Source: Ornithodoros turicata (Eukaryota; Arthropoda; Arachnida; Ixodida; Argasidae). Taken from it: a stretch of DNA of 64,000 bases. The translations under genes and the position numbers were made by a program. Below, one piece after another: positions 33,998 through 47,300 of this stretch. Position 1 is the stretch's first letter. Each line of letters begins with the position of its first letter. The notes beneath the pieces were generated by a model. It made no database searches. It saw only the letters and a list, made by a program, of their open reading frames with translations, and was not told the DNA's origin. The DNA is taken from NCBI RefSeq assembly GCF_037126465.1, contig NC_088202.1, forward strand, positions 30,550,213 to 30,614,212, written 5' to 3'.

Positions 33998-36251
33998 ACA
34001 GGGGTCGGAACCGGAACTGAACCGTAACCGAAAACCGCAAAAAAACGTTATTTTTTGCCGAACCGAACCCGAACCAAACCGTAAACATTTTTTCTCTCTC
34101 CTTGAACGAACCGGAACTGAACCGAAAAAATATGATGCGGTAACCGGTTCGCGAGACGGCAAAAACGCCTATACTTTCCTCTCGGCTGCCGCGCATAAGC
34201 TCTCTGCATCGCTCGGAATCTTGCCGAAATTATAGAACAGACAAATTAATAAACTAAGAACTGGTTAGTCCATGTACCTCCTACAGCTTCACCTTCAAAA
34301 GGTTCATGACATCCCTGTACATTTTTGTAACTCGATGTGTAAAAAAAGATGAGCTACACGACAGCTACATTTTGTATTATTGCATCGGCGGCTTCCTTTC
34401 ATTCAGCACCGCAGTGTGAAGGCGGCATACATTTTAATAGTTCACAGTGACATCCACAAGCAACGCAGACCTCTAGCGACGAAGGGAAAGAGGCTGGCGT
34501 GTGGTCCAGAGCATGGAGGAAGGGAACACAGGAGCGGTCTCCCGCCCTCTTTTCAACGGGGAGCGTGCTGGCCTGCGAATGGGACTCTGAGATACTCCTA
34601 TCTACCACGTGACCGCTTTCTTCCGTTTTCTTGAGAAATTGGCGATAGCCTTTTGCAATGGAGTTCAATGGTACGCTGTGCGTCATTTCCCAGCATTTTT
34701 CAGTACAGTAAAGGATGGTGGTGGTGGTGGTGGTTGGTAAAATAACAAGGGGAGGTTGAATTCGCGCAAGCGAATTCTGCTACCCCAAAAAAGGATGATC
34801 TGCCGTGAACTGCATGTTTCTCTGTCGAGGGAGTAAGATGTAGGAACCAGGAGCAAGACGTCGCCGGAACCTGATATTACCTCTCACATGTGATACACTA
34901 ATTAGCATAGATAGAGAAGTTACCCGTCTCGTTACGAGTTAAGTTACTGTATGAAAAATGTAACTAAGGTAATATTCAAGTTCTTCAGCCTGAAATGTAA
35001 CTCGCAGTTCCTTAGAAACAAGAACGAGTTACTTCGAAGTTACTTCGGACACAAAATAGCACTACGCAGCTGCTGGGCGTGTGAGCAGTTGAGTTCAACG
35101 TTCAGCTTTCTGCGGAGGAGTGCAACACGCTTAGATCGTCCAACAATTCGAACGCTTTGCATGTTAGTCCCTGTGGGCGCACAATGGTTCAGCTTCATTT
35201 CAGTGGCAGCTGTTACTTTGACAAAGTTACCTGAAAATGAAACAAGTCCCTCTTAAAGTTACCACGGCATAATAGGGTTCCGCGTTTTATTTCTGGGCTT
35301 TACCGGAGGATATTTTTCGGAGTTTATTGGTTTTTCGAAGAACGAAGTTTTTCGGTGTGCATGATTTACAGCTCAGTTAATATCCGACATTTGGAGAAAA
35401 CTTGACGGCGCACGCACGGTTGTGCAACGAAAACGCAACACTAAAGACCACAAGCCTAAAAATACATTTCGTACGACGCACACTGAAGTGTTCCGCAATT
35501 TCAAATGCACCCTTTCCGTGTACTGTGGTCACTGTTATAGCAGTGCTTACATACGACAACCTCTACATTGAGATCTCGGGATGATGTGAACTCATCGAAA
35601 TCAGAGTACTCCTTGACGTAGTCCCAGTGCAGCTTTCTTTTGCGTCCCATCTTCTCGTCAGCATTGCAACTAGTTGTCCTTCCAAAAAGATCACTCCGTA
35701 TGACATCGGTTCGATGCTCATTTTAGTGCTTAGGTCAATGTAGGACAAGGATATAGGGAAACAGACTGGGGAAAAACACGGGCTGTGAATCCTCAAAGTG
35801 GTCGGTATGACCGCGAAAGAAAACGCTAGGTCGCGGAGACCATTATCAGGTTCCGGCGGGGCCGGTATGCGAGGTCATGCAGAAGAAACCCAGGACACAA
35901 AAGGAGGCCAAGAACAATAACACGGTTATCCGAAAAAAACATCTGCCAAGAGGAGTTTTTCGTATTAATCCGAATTGCTTAAAATTTCACCAGGCTATAT
36001 GTTTTTCGGATTTTTTCGGATAAATCCGACAACCCGGAGCTCTAGTACAAGTTACTAACAAAAGGAACTTAGTTACAGTAGCGATTTACCTCGAACTCTG
36101 CTGATTAGTATAACAGACGTAAACCGGTTCGAACCGATAAACATCGGTTCAAACCTTTATTTTAGCTGCGCTGAACCCGAACCCGAACCGAACCGATAAC
36201 CCTGAACCGGAACTTGAACCGAACCCCAAAAAATAACGGTTCCGAGCCCTG
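33998..36251. mobile_element. hAT-type element with GAACCG-rich ends
   Basis: Ends CAGGGGTCGGAACCG and, inverted, CAGGGCTCGGAACCG are flanked by a perfect 8-bp duplication ATGTGTAA (33990-33997 and 36252-36259). The first and last about 150 bp are dense in CCGAACC/GAACCG repeats. The interior contains GTTAC-rich segments (34915-35050 and 36050-36095) like the other hAT family's ends, and a possible nested TTCGG-rich element at about 35265-36045. No transposase was recognised. Confidence 0.85.
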
Positions 36252-36655
36252 ATGTGTAATGGAAGCAGATTAATGTCTCCATTATTTAATTTGGGTTACC
36301 GCATGAACAACGGAACAGGTAGAAATATGGACCAATTTCTTTAGACAAATATGTAAAATGCAAGTGAGCTGAGTTGACGGAAGAAACGGCGACATTTCCT
36401 TGATTGAGGAGGGCGTAAAGCACACACAGACGGACGCACGCACACGCCACGAGCACACAGAGAGGGGGAGAGAGAGATACAGACAGACGTACAGACTGAC
36501 AGAAGTGAACGAGACGAGTTCCTGGTTGAGTCTCGTCTGCTCAACTTGTGCCTGTATGTTTTTCACTCCCTCACTCACGAAAATGTTGCCGTTTGTTCAG
36601 CTACCTGGGAGGCTAAGTTCGTTCAATGCAGAGATAACTTGATGCATCGAGAAAA

Positions 36656-36730
36656 ATAATCGGAACAGCAATCATTGGACAGCGGGGTGCACCGTGCGCA
36701 GCGCTGTCCAATAGGCGCGTTCCGATTACT
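36656..36730. repeat. 75-bp hairpin
   Basis: AATCGGAACAGCAATCATTG and its near-inverse (CAATAGGCGCGTTCCGATTA) enclose GGACAGCG...CGCTGTCC. Probably a tiny fold-back element. Confidence 0.6.
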
Positions 36731-36812
36731 TATCTCCCAAATTAGCGAAATCCTGGATAGGTTACAGAGAAACGACGAGCAATGCAGACGAGATATTAGA
36801 GAGCTTTGGTAT

Positions 36813-36950
36813 ATCGCACGCTATCGCCTTTGCGTACGTAAGGGATAGCGTTGATGGTTCTTCGCACGCCCACAACAGAAAGAGAGCTTCGAGCAGTGTG
36901 CAGAACCACCAACGCCATACATTACGTACGCAACGGCGATAGCGTACGAT
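36813..36950. mobile_element. hairpin MITE, copy 2
   Basis: ATCGCACGCTATCGCCTTTG at the left pairs with an inverted right end (GGCGATAGCGTACGAT). The middle carries GGTTCTTCGCACGCCCAC and its imperfect inverse. It is the same family as 12254-12374 and more complete. Confidence 0.7.
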
Positions 36951-37023
36951 GTAATAAAACTTTCTAATGATGACGAATATGCGTATAACTAAGATCCCGC
37001 AAGCATTTGTTCGATATCGTACC

Positions 37024-37262
37024 AGCACCGCGAAGCAACACTGACTATGGGCACCCCACAGACGTGGACAGGTGGGGAGAAGACAGCAGGAACGTGTGGG
37101 AAACAAGGGGAGGGGGTTAGCCGGCGTCATGGGCCAACTTTGTGGGAAACTGTTTTGACATCCGTCTGCCAGACAACCTCAGACGGCACAGCCGGTGGCT
37201 GGGTTCGAGCCCACCACCTCCCGGTGTTCAGCGTGACCGAATGCTCTACCCACTGGGCCATG
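37024..37262 (-). repeat. SINE family 1, full length
   Basis: Minus strand: head GGCCCAGTGGGTAGAGCATT, B box GTGGGCTCGAACCCAGCC (C for T), GGCTGTGCCGTCTGAGG, a diverged core AAGTTGGCCCATGACGCC, and a 3' end GCTTCGCGGTGCTGG. Confidence 0.8.
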
Positions 37263-38584
37263 TCCTCGATACCCCAAGCAGATCACACAATCCGTACCTT
37301 ATCAGTACATGTGGCGAAAGCGTGGTCAGTCAGGACACCCCATCGAAGAAGAAAAAAGTGAGGGGGGCGGAGGCAACATAAGCACATTAGAAGCAGTCAA
37401 GCACAAATTACAATCGCAGGCTCGCACTACAGCTCATCACGCAAAAACTCGCAGACCGAGAGAACCGCCTATACGCGCGTCCCGTTGCCAAGGTTACGCG
37501 ACGCTGCGGACGATGAGTTATGACTTACCAGAATATTCACTTCCCTTTATTCGCTGGCCTTCCAAAATGCAGGCTCGAAAGGAAGCATGTTGTCCCGTGC
37601 ATACATTAAAGAAAAGCAACCAGATTAGGCCCGCGGGAAATTTACAACCTTTCACTTCACTCTATCACCTTATCTATATTTCCGCTCTTGTACCAGTTCT
37701 CTTCTCTTAGTTTTTAGCTACGATCATTTTCCCTCCACTCTTGTTTCTCTTTTCAGTAACATTTGCTGCGATGCCATCACCATTATTCCTCCGAGGCGTG
37801 CTCGTGTGTGCGGCGGCGGGGGAGAGGCGGCGTTGCAATCGCACGCCCAGGGTTTCTGGTTGGGGTGCGCACTAATTCCACTAATGTTCGCTTTTCACTC
37901 CCCCACTCGTTGTATATGTGTTTTTGAAGAGTGACTGACTGCGGGTTGATGTTCCACACTAATGGTGCAATATAGTTAGCTTTGCATGCTACCTATACAT
38001 CCCTCTTTGCTTTCCTCTCTTTGTGTTCGTGAAGGGATGTTTCCTGTGCACAGTACTTCAGAAAACACGTCGCCGTCTTCATTTATTCATATAGTGTGCT
38101 CCGTTTGACATCATCGCCGTTTGCAGAAGGATTATGGCGTGAGGGTTGAGGTTCATCTCACTCGAAACCGAAAAGGAGTGAACAATTTATGATGCAATGG
38201 CATGCGAATTGTTATATCGGGTGTGCTAGAGCAGTAGCACAGTAGCACATTCCATTGTATTGCATGACAAACATGTATCTACTCTGCATATCGAAAGAGC
38301 ATCGAAGAGATCGAAGAGCTTCTTAAGCAGATTCAGGGTTCTCTTGTTCTTGCCAATTTGTTTGTGCCAGCCTAAAGATAGTTATCATGTGCATAACGCG
38401 CACTACATGATTGTACCTACCTCTATTAAAAATTCGTCCGGTTGTTTTGTTTCCATTACTCATCAGAAAGTTCAAACGATGTGAAACATGTCAGAGTAAC
38501 ATCAACATCTGAATATGAAATACGTCTGCATTAATGGTAGAAATTCTGTTCTCCCAAAGGATATTGTTAGAACCTCTAGGATGT
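37263..38584. other. unannotated stretch
   Basis: No gene recognised. The frame at 37309-37710 begins in A/G-rich text and has no domain. Confidence 0.5.
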
Positions 38585-38589
38585 TTTGT

Positions 38590-38690
38590 CCGTCTTTTTT
38601 TTTAAAGGAATAGCAAGCCTGCCTACGACTGACTACCCTTTCCTCCCTTCCTTTTTTAATAAACATATCCCCCCACCCGCTCTACGATAA
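38590..38690 (-). repeat. dispersed retroelement-tail repeat, copy C
   Basis: Minus strand reads GGGGGGATATGTTTATTAAA, an A/G-rich run, then GGCTTGCTATTCC. It matches 28975-29045. Confidence 0.5.
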
Positions 38691-38931
38691 AAACTGAGTT
38701 TACATGGATCGGTATGTCGACCGCAAACCCTAGTAGACTATAACCATCAAGGTCGAATGACGAAGGTTGATACGACAATCGACCGAGGCTCCTACCGTGG
38801 CAGAAGCATTAGCTCGACCTACTCGACTGAAGCTACTCATGGAAAGTCCATGTTATGTTGCCTGAGCCTTCAGCTTGCACATGGCGATCGTAATCGTTAT
38901 ATTTAAAGTTCACGCGCTTCAAAGCCTCTTT

Positions 38932-39183
38932 GGTTGGCTCGCGCAAGAGCTAGTGGCGAATCACAGGCTGAAGCGGTACCCGGGTTCGAATCCCGGTGCC
39001 GGCTGTGCTGTCTTTGGTTTTTCCTGGGTTTTCCTCAGAGGCTTTCAGACATATATCACCACAGTTCCCTTAGAAGTCGGCCCAGGACGCACATTTCCCC
39101 AGGCCGTCAGTCGTGACGTTGCCCACCCCTGTGAGGCCGACAACGGCGAGCCCTTTCACCACTACTGCCACCACCACCATCAC
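38932..39183 (+). repeat. SINE family 1, near full length
   Basis: B box GGGTTCGAATCCCGGTGCCG, GGCTGTGCTGTCTTTGG, core AGAAGTCGGCCCAGGACGCA, and a 3' end GGCCGACAACGGCGAGCCCT followed by (CAC/CAT)n. The simple-repeat tail shows how this subfamily ends and explains the CAC runs near 24.0 and 30.7 kb. Confidence 0.88.
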
Positions 39184-39430
39184 GGACCGAAGCCACGCAT
39201 ATAACGCGCGTTATGGGATAGCGACAAGTTGAAGATCGGGCCCCTTGTTTCCACGGGGAGTTCGGTCGATAGATGTCGTCTGGACTATACCTCATTCGCG
39301 ACTTGTGGCTTATTTGTCCTGTGTGGACCACCCTTTCAAGGCGCCTCAAAAACCTCGCTGACTCAAAAACACAGCTATTTGTTTTATTTCGTGTTATAAC
39401 TCAACCTCGCTCGAAATACTGCGTATGCAA

Positions 39431-40432
39431 GGGTAAGGTGGAGCAAGATGACACAGAAACTTGCAATTGAATATAGAATTTTTATTTTTCGTGTTTTTAA
39501 AAAAAAAACTAGCTATAGGCACATCCCGAGAAGTCTACAGCTCCTGATCTGTAAGTCAGAACGGATGTAGCCGGTTCCAAAATAAACACAGAACAAAAAA
39601 CTCAAAAATGCAGATTCTGTCATGTTGCCTCAACCGTCGGGGCAAGACGAGCCTTCGGGTGGGGCAAGATGAGACACGCCGTGGTAATGAACTATACAAA
39701 TTAGTTTTTGCAATGCAAGCACCTTCACAGCCCCCTTGAGCACACCGCCCACATGATGTGCGATACAACCACACAGAACCTGGCGCTACTTCCCTCCACC
39801 GTCCTTTGCAAACAAGGCACCGCCAGTCTGATCTGTCGCTGGTCGCTCGCTTTTGAGTGCGCTTCTGCTTTGCTGGAAATATCCGAGGAAATAGGAAAAT
39901 TTGCTGGGATATACTAGGCAATATGCAAAAAATAAACGTCTGAGGAACAAGCATAAAGCTACCTAATAGTTGACTTATCAGTTTCTAAATTACATTAAAT
40001 TTAAATTGCATTCAACGTAAATTACATTGAATTGTTGCGTTTTGCCCCGTGCATATCATCGGATTCATTATTTTTTGCTGTTAAACACAGGCTAACCAAT
40101 AATACCCATATTTTGCATATATCAAGATGAATTAATAAAGAAATAGGATGTGGACTTACATTGACATAATAATCCTGTGAGACGCTACTGCACAGATGAC
40201 AAGAAAAAGGACTACAGAAAATCGCGCCTTTTCTGCGGTCTTTACATTCCAGGCAGAAGTAACCGATTTTTTTTTTTTCTCTTCAACGCAAACACCAATC
40301 CGTATAATACTCATGTGCAATAAAGCGGACATGCAGAGCCACCTATGAGTAACTTTTCAAGCGCATGGAGCAACGCGTCTCTGCGAGAGGCGGCGTGGAA
40401 CCCAAAATGTCGCGTCATGCCCCACCTTACCC
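39431..40432. mobile_element. 1-kb TIR element, GGGTAAGGTGG ends
   Basis: The left end GGGTAAGGTGGAGCAAGATG and an inverted right end GGGTAAGGTGGGGCATGACG bound 1002 bp. Variants of GGGGCAAGATGAGACA recur inside (about 39660). The right end is followed by TA; the left flank is AA, so a TA duplication is possible but not shown. The interior is AT-rich and lacks a transposase. Confidence 0.65.
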
Positions 40433-40481
40433 TATAGATGTCCTCAGTGAACATTACGCGCTTGTGTAAATTTTAGCCAAG

Positions 40482-40680
40482 AACCTGGAAACGAACAGAT
40501 GTCAGCACAGTTTTCCCTGAAGTCGGCCCAGGACGCATATTATATCCCTGCCTCCCACTCCTTCCTGCTGTCCTCTCTCCATCCGTCCACGTCTGTATGC
40601 CGCTCATAACCACAGCTGCTTCGTGGGCTAACCCGGGATAAACAAACAAACAGACAAACAAACAAATAAAAACATAAAGA
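40482..40680 (+). repeat. SINE family 1, 3' part
   Basis: Core CTGAAGTCGGCCCAGGACGC, the CTCCTTCCTGCTGTCC subfamily body, GCTGCTTCGTGGGCTAACCC and a tail of (AAAC)n. The head is missing. Confidence 0.85.
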
Positions 40681-40734
40681 AAACCGCAAAAGTTCATAGC
40701 TTCATTTTCTCGACCAGTACCTGACGTCGCTACG

Positions 40735-41130
40735 AGCTCTCCTGTCTGTACCCTAGCAACGGTTGATTTTTTATCACAACGATATCCTCCGATACTCTTT
40801 AATTTCTCGTCCATCACATATCTCTTCACGGCTGGATCATGCACAGAAGGTTGGCATTCCCTTTTGCACCACTAACACATACTTTCAGCCATTTCTGCCC
40901 AAAACTTCTTTCGAGTGGAACCACCTTCCCGGCTCTATTTCATGCATTACTGACCTTCATTATTTAAGAATGCTCTTTGTGGTCACCTGAACGCCACATA
41001 GTGATTGTTTTTGTGTGATTTTTCATTGATTGTTTTGTATCTTCTGTATGAATCCACTTATATTTGTACTTACTGTTACTGCCCCTCCCGTCTCTAATGC
41101 TAATAAGCCCTGAGGGTGTCATAAATAAAT
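40735..41130 (+). mobile_element. 5'-truncated LINE 3' end
   Basis: The frame shows SRLDHAQKVGIPFCTTNTYF then FLPKTSFEWNHLPGSI, the typical extreme C-terminus of CR1/L2-type ORF2 (FFPRT..WN.LP). After a short 3' region it ends GCCCTGAGGGTGTCATAAATAAATAA. It is a separate insertion from the 14-kb LINE and its C-terminal sequence differs. Confidence 0.75.
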
Positions 41131-44100
41131 AAGCGGTTGTACGCACCTTTCCGTCCTCCACTGTCTGCTCTCGGGCACACGTCGGAAGACTGTCTGCTAC
41201 CCTGGCGAGAAGACGGAAAGCGACTTTGGACAAGCAATGTTCCAGGCGGATGGCAGATTGCGCACACATTGGGACGACACACTGATCAAAACTACGAACT
41301 AATCTATGGCTCTTCCCCATGACATGCAGGAAAAAGAAAATGCGGGCTACAATGTGGAACATGTAGACTACAATGGCATAAATTACGTAGGAAACCAAAG
41401 ACGTGAAATTTAGTCCATAAAGACACTTTAGGTTGGTATATTCTGAAATATATATGCAGAGGTGAAATCGATTTGTTTTGCCCATTCGACTTTACCGCTT
41501 TCATGCAAAGGCGTCTTGAAATCTGCAAACAGGAAAATCACGTAGATCATGCTTGACTAGGCCGTTAGGCGGGGTTCATTTCGAAACCTATACGTGACAC
41601 TAAAAATTAGATTAATTGCACATGTGCATTAACGACGTATGTTGATCGTGTCGCGTTGCACTAATATTTTGCACTGCGTAATGTGAAGCGGAACTATCTA
41701 TTTTCCCACGTAACACGAAACCCATAGAAATCATTTTTAGATTGCGCACCCGAGAAATATGTATTCAATAAGCAAGAAGTGGTATTCACCTGTTTTGTTT
41801 TTAGTTCTGGTCCCGGTTTAATTCGGCTTCGATGGGTATACAGTTATTATCTGCGTTCAAGGAGTCATGTGTAAAATTAAGTGACACAAGCCACGGATGA
41901 GTCTTCACAGTGCTGCTCTGTTACTACGGCTTACGAGGCAAATGAGAAAAGGCACACACTTGTTTGCGTTCGAGAAGTAAGACGAACACCGTGTGAACGG
42001 TGTCGTTCGCATCGTTGTCCGACACCCTTTATGTTTGTGGCAGCCCTATACAACGGGTGTTGTCCTAATCGACATGTATGGGACGCAAATGTGCGCTGCC
42101 GTTGACTAATGCATAAGAAACGACAGAACGCGCGTTGTAGGCGCTCCACTTTGTCAGTTTGTCGCTCATATTTGCATACTACCTTCATAGAAGCCACACG
42201 CACTCGTGAGGTATTTATGCTTCCTAGAAATGCATCCGAATTTCCATGAAACATGTGGTGAAGAACTGTGTGTTATGTGCGTGAGCTGTATCGTCTGCTG
42301 TAAGCCGTGTTTCGCTTTCGTCTTCCTCCGCGACATTGCGAGCGTTGTTGTTGTTGTAACGATGTTGTAAGCGACGTCAAGGAACGATGCTGCAAATTTC
42401 CGGAAAAGAGTCACAAGTATTGTGAGGAATCTATGACTGGATGAAACCAAGTTGATCCAAAAATTAACGGTGGATAGGATTGATTTCTACGCAGTAATAT
42501 TGACTATAAGTAGTCACATGACATATTTCTTTCGTCTAGTTAATCGTGATACATTTTACTCATGAATAAGCGAACTCTGAATATGCGAAAGTAACATAAT
42601 TTCTGTCTCGGAGTATTTTCTGTCTCGGGAAAATAAAAATAAAGGAAGTAATAAAAATACGGGAAACAAATGAAAAAAGACGGGATTAAAAATACGGTAA
42701 ACGGGATGTGCCATTTCCTTATATTGCATTTACTCCTCAATTACTTCCTTGACTCCTTGACGAGAAATTTACTTCCCAGTACTGCAAATGGACCGTACCA
42801 ATGAGTCCCCAAATTGCGAATAGCCTAGCAAATGGTGAACTAGCTGTGGTAATGTATTCATTGCCCAAAATAACAATAACTACCCCCCCCCCCTTTGTTT
42901 TTTCTGAGAGTGTAGCACAATTTTTTTTCATCCAATCCGTTCAATACAATTTTGTCCGTTGTACAACATTCTAGATAACGTAGAAAACATCCGGGTTTTC
43001 TTCGCGTCCACTCGACAATTTAAGAAGCCTTCTATCTAACCAGATGTCACTACCATTACGATTACTTCCATTACAGCACCACATAGGAGCGTTGACCCTT
43101 AACCATGGCGAACGATAAATGATGCAATAACAACAACAAACGCATAACCGCAGCCCTCTCCAATCCGCTTCCCTGTTTTGAACGACAGCCATCAAACTAC
43201 AAAACGAGCTTTTCCTCCCTTATCTTTCATGCCACACATCTTCCGCGCTGGAAACTATGAAAAATGCACCGTCATATATATCTAACCCTAGCGAACCTTC
43301 AAAACGAACCAAAAAGAAAAAAAGTTCCGCAAGAGCAACAGCAGCAGCTTTCAAATTTCCCTCGACGAAATCCTCTTTACTCTCCTTCTTTTTCTTTCCT
43401 CAATTTTCTACCTTCGGACGAAAAGGAATAAAAATATTACGGATGTTCTTGAGTCGGCTTCCCTATATGACCCCTTATAAGATTTCGTATTAATCTTCAG
43501 AAACTCCGAATGTTAGCATAATACATCCCCTTCCACGTCTGCGTCCCACGTTTTATCCGGCACGCGTCTTTAAATGCATTAGGTCGTGCGTTACATGATC
43601 CGACGGCTTTTATGATTACTATATTAGATGGTCCAGAATTCGGACGGAACGCAACTCAAGCGGAACTTTGGATGATGCTTTGCATTGAGTTCTTACCCCT
43701 TTTAGGTTGTTCTGAACTCGCTATTCCAGGGTACCGTCCGCCGCTTCGATTGGATCGACTAGCTCAGTACAGAAATGACATTTCCTTTCTTTTCTTCCGT
43801 TTCCAAGAAGAAATCGAAGCCACTTTCGCGATGGAAGCGAGACGAAGGTTTCATGAAGGTCTTATTGCCTGTGTTTTCTTCGTTTTCGTTCTTCGTTTAA
43901 TATACGTTACGCTATGTCGAGTATGCATTTATGCCGCCGCAATCAATGTAGAAAGCGACCAGTCACTTCGAGACGAAAGTACGATTCATGCCTGTTGTCG
44001 TCATCGTTTTACACAGCTCTGTACGCACACAGGAGCGAAACCGGAGACCAATCTTTCAATCTGAATGACACGAAGGGAACGACGTGAGCCTCCGACGGCG

Positions 44101-44240
44101 GACAAGTGTGCGAATCCACTAACTTCAATAGAGTTCTTAAACCATTGGGATACATCATATGTATGACAGCGACATATATTTTTTTTTTCAGGAATTGCTT
44201 TGATGTGCGCGTTAATAGACAGTTTTAGTTGTAGTCTATA
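41131..44240. other. long stretch with no recognisable gene
   Basis: No domain, tRNA or complete transposon was seen. A C-run followed by TTTGTTTTTTCTGAGAGTGT near 42885-42917 looks like one end of a MITE. The plus frame at 43612-44064 (150 residues, hydrophobic near residues 85-110) is the best coding candidate here but matches nothing I know. Confidence 0.4.
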
Positions 44241-44245
44241 TAGTG

Positions 44246-44312
44246 TAGGACGGACTCCGTCCGAAAGCCTGTTCTTTAGTAAAATAAATTATTTAAATGT
44301 TTCAATCTCTTA
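44246..44312 (+). repeat. half copy of the 17.9-kb fold-back element
   Basis: GGACGGACTCCGTCCGAAAGC followed by AATAAATTATTT and ATGTTTCAATCTCTTAAAAT matches one arm (minus strand) of 17843-17980. The opposite arm is absent. Confidence 0.75.
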
Positions 44313-47300
44313 AAATACTTATTTATAGTTGTGTGGCCGTACGTACAGGGGCAGCTCGCATAGGACTCTTTGCAAATCAGGGGACTCGTTCAAAAGGAAA
44401 CGCTGAAATTGTGCTAAAACAGGTGATTGTATGCCTTGCAAATTCAGTGTCATATGCTGTCACGAGGGGCGAAAACAGCCGCGACTTAGCCTAAACGATA
44501 ACTGTGCCATAATAATTATTCACAGTAATACGTAATTAGCTACAAATGATCATCTATATTAAGATCATCATCTACAAGACATTCTCGAAGAGTAGCGATG
44601 CTTTTCATGAGGATTGTTACTGGATCATGTCAGTATGAGTAACATGGACAAGAAATTAACACCAACGGGTTTAGCTTTGAAATATGCATGTAGGAAAAAA
44701 ATCCCTTGACGTTTCTTTTGCCAATACAAAGGGTATTTCATATGTTTGATATGACAGCCACAAATTCACAAGCACAAGTAAATACATGCAGACAGGGCCG
44801 GCGATAGGGGTAGGAAGAGCAAGGCAACGGCAGGCCCCGCGCACGAAGCCATCAACTAGAACGACTTTTTCTTGTCAGGTGTACACTCAATCGCACGCGC
44901 GATCTTCAACTAAAAGTGAAATACAAGGAATAGAATAGAATAGAATAAGGATAGGAATAGAATAGGAATAAGGGAGAAGAGTATGTGATGAGAAAAGACA
45001 GAAGCCCTGGATGCTTTCGAAGGTCTTCACGTTCACGCATAGGTATCGCGTATCACGTGTATCAGCTCGTGGAGCCGAATTTGGGAACTCAAGGAGAGGT
45101 ATGTGAGCTTCTTGAGTACTAAAACTAAGGCCAAAGGCCATACACAAAAAAGGGCATAAAAAAGGCCATATAAATTGTTTGTTGGACGCAGCTCGGTCGA
45201 GTTTTTATCGAGGCGCTCCGCAGCTTTACAATTACACCCTCGGCCCTTAAAGCAGAGTTGCCAATCAGTGTGATGTAATAATTAGATAATTAGACAAATA
45301 AAAAATACTGGCCTCTACGATACACGACTGCTTACAACACACAATTGGTTTGATTCGTGCAGAGTGCTCTGTGTTTGGTTTTTCTGTTTTTTTTTTTTTT
45401 AATCTTAGCACATGTTAGATGAGACATGGTTTTCCTACAAACATTCTCCGTAGAAGGACAGACCCTGTTCGAAATATTGGCGATTCCCAATGTAAGTCTT
45501 TTCTTTGAATTCGTTCACTGTTCATCGATTTGTTATGCACCAGCGACGCAAGGGCGTTTGATGACTGAACATTCACGTTCCTCCGATACCTTTCCTAGAA
45601 TAAGCGGACTCACATTTAATTCGCCCGAGAGGAGGTCACTCGTGGCATTGTTGTCCAGTTATTAGGCCCCGCTCAAGAAAAAAAAAAAGAAGAAATTAAA
45701 GAAGAGAAATACGAGCGTGCCCCCTGTGAATGACAACACGGATGTGTTCTTTCTTGATGACAGCTGTACCCCTTTTAAAACGAGAAACGAGAGAAACATT
45801 TCCGTTTGTTTTCGTTCTCAGCTTTGATAGCGTTCTCTCTATTAGGCTGAGTGCTTGCTGCCACTCTGTAAAGTGCTACTCTCCTTTTTCTTCTCCGCTC
45901 TGTCTGTTTTTGCGGAGACAGGAAAAGGAAACGGGAAGACTCGTCGCATGACACCACCCTGCCTGCAACGATATCCTAAACTCCTGACAGTTTCGTCCAC
46001 CCCTCCATATGTTTTCTTTCTTTGCCTCTGGCGTGATATGGCGCCATGAATAATGGATATTCCAGGTCATGGTGTTTTTAAGCGAGTAGAAGGAATAAGA
46101 ATGCTTTACACAGGGCCATGGGTGATCATCGTATCGTGAACGTTACGACTTTCACTGCGGTATTACTTTGTCCGGTAAGTGGATGGTGAGATTAGAAAAT
46201 CGGATAAGCCTGCTTCGCCCCACAGAGACTTTTGTGAACCCGAGTTTCCAAGTCGCTGGCGGTAGTGCCCGGTTGTGGTGTCCCCTCCATCCTCGTTTCT
46301 CAAACCATGCGCGACATGGGGCTCGTGTTACGTCATTATTAGAGACCGCATCTTTAGGCAGAATGCCTATTTTCCCCTCGCATCCGTACGATGCCTATTT
46401 CACATAGAGGCACAAATCACGGGTTCGGGAACCTTTTACTATGAAACGCACTTAATAATAATTCTTCTAACAATTCTAATAATTCCAGTTAACACAATTC
46501 TTCAGATTTGGTTCGTGAAACTAGCCGCAGTGCAGCCGTGCAGGACATAGCTCTCCATATCGTCAGAAGCTTGAACGGTATCTCAGTTGTTCAGTGAACA
46601 AATTGGAAAGAACAGAATGAACAACTCAGTAAAATAAATAAAGTAGAGACCTATCCTACAAGTCATCATCGAAAGTGCTCGCGTAATCAGCATTGATTTT
46701 TGTAAAGATGCCTATTGGATATGTTTTAGTTTTTTTACTTCTGTTTTTGCGCCTAAAACGTTTTGTCTTCCGTGCCTGAACATTCGGCCTCTCGTCATTA
46801 TGTTTCGCCTTGCGAGCGGTTTTGGTTTCGATTCATTTGGCAAACAAATTCGGCAGTGGATATTGCAACGCATGTGCTGGTTGCGGGATTTTAAGGAAAT
46901 ATAAATGCTTTCATCGAGGAGTATCTCCCATTCTGCTGTGTCATTTTCGGCGGAAGTTCCTAATTAAAGAGTTAATTAGTCATCTAGTTAGCAGTTAGAT
47001 ATATTCTCTCCGAGAGAGTCGCCTGGTCGTATAACACGCCTACAAAAGCAGTATTCATGCTGCTCTCATTGTTTTTATGAAGAGTTGTAACGGATAGAGG
47101 TGTATTTTACACCCTGTGTATTACGCAAATGCAACAATTCGTCGCATTTAAAAATGGATGGAGAATCCATTGGAGGGTGAACCGTCTCTCAGATGGTGAG
47201 GATCACTTTATTCATATACTTCGAACTGAGGACGGTGTGCACAGGACACAGATATTGTCACTATATTGGTAGAATATGTGGAAGGGGAAAATGATCACCT

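Noticed and set aside
35265..36045. nested hAT-like element with AGGGTTCCG ends
   Set aside because: Ends match only loosely and the 8-bp flanks disagree, so it is mentioned within the larger element but not called separately.
38699..38855. MITE with ACATGGA ends
   Set aside because: Only about 8-10 bp at the ends match, too little to call.
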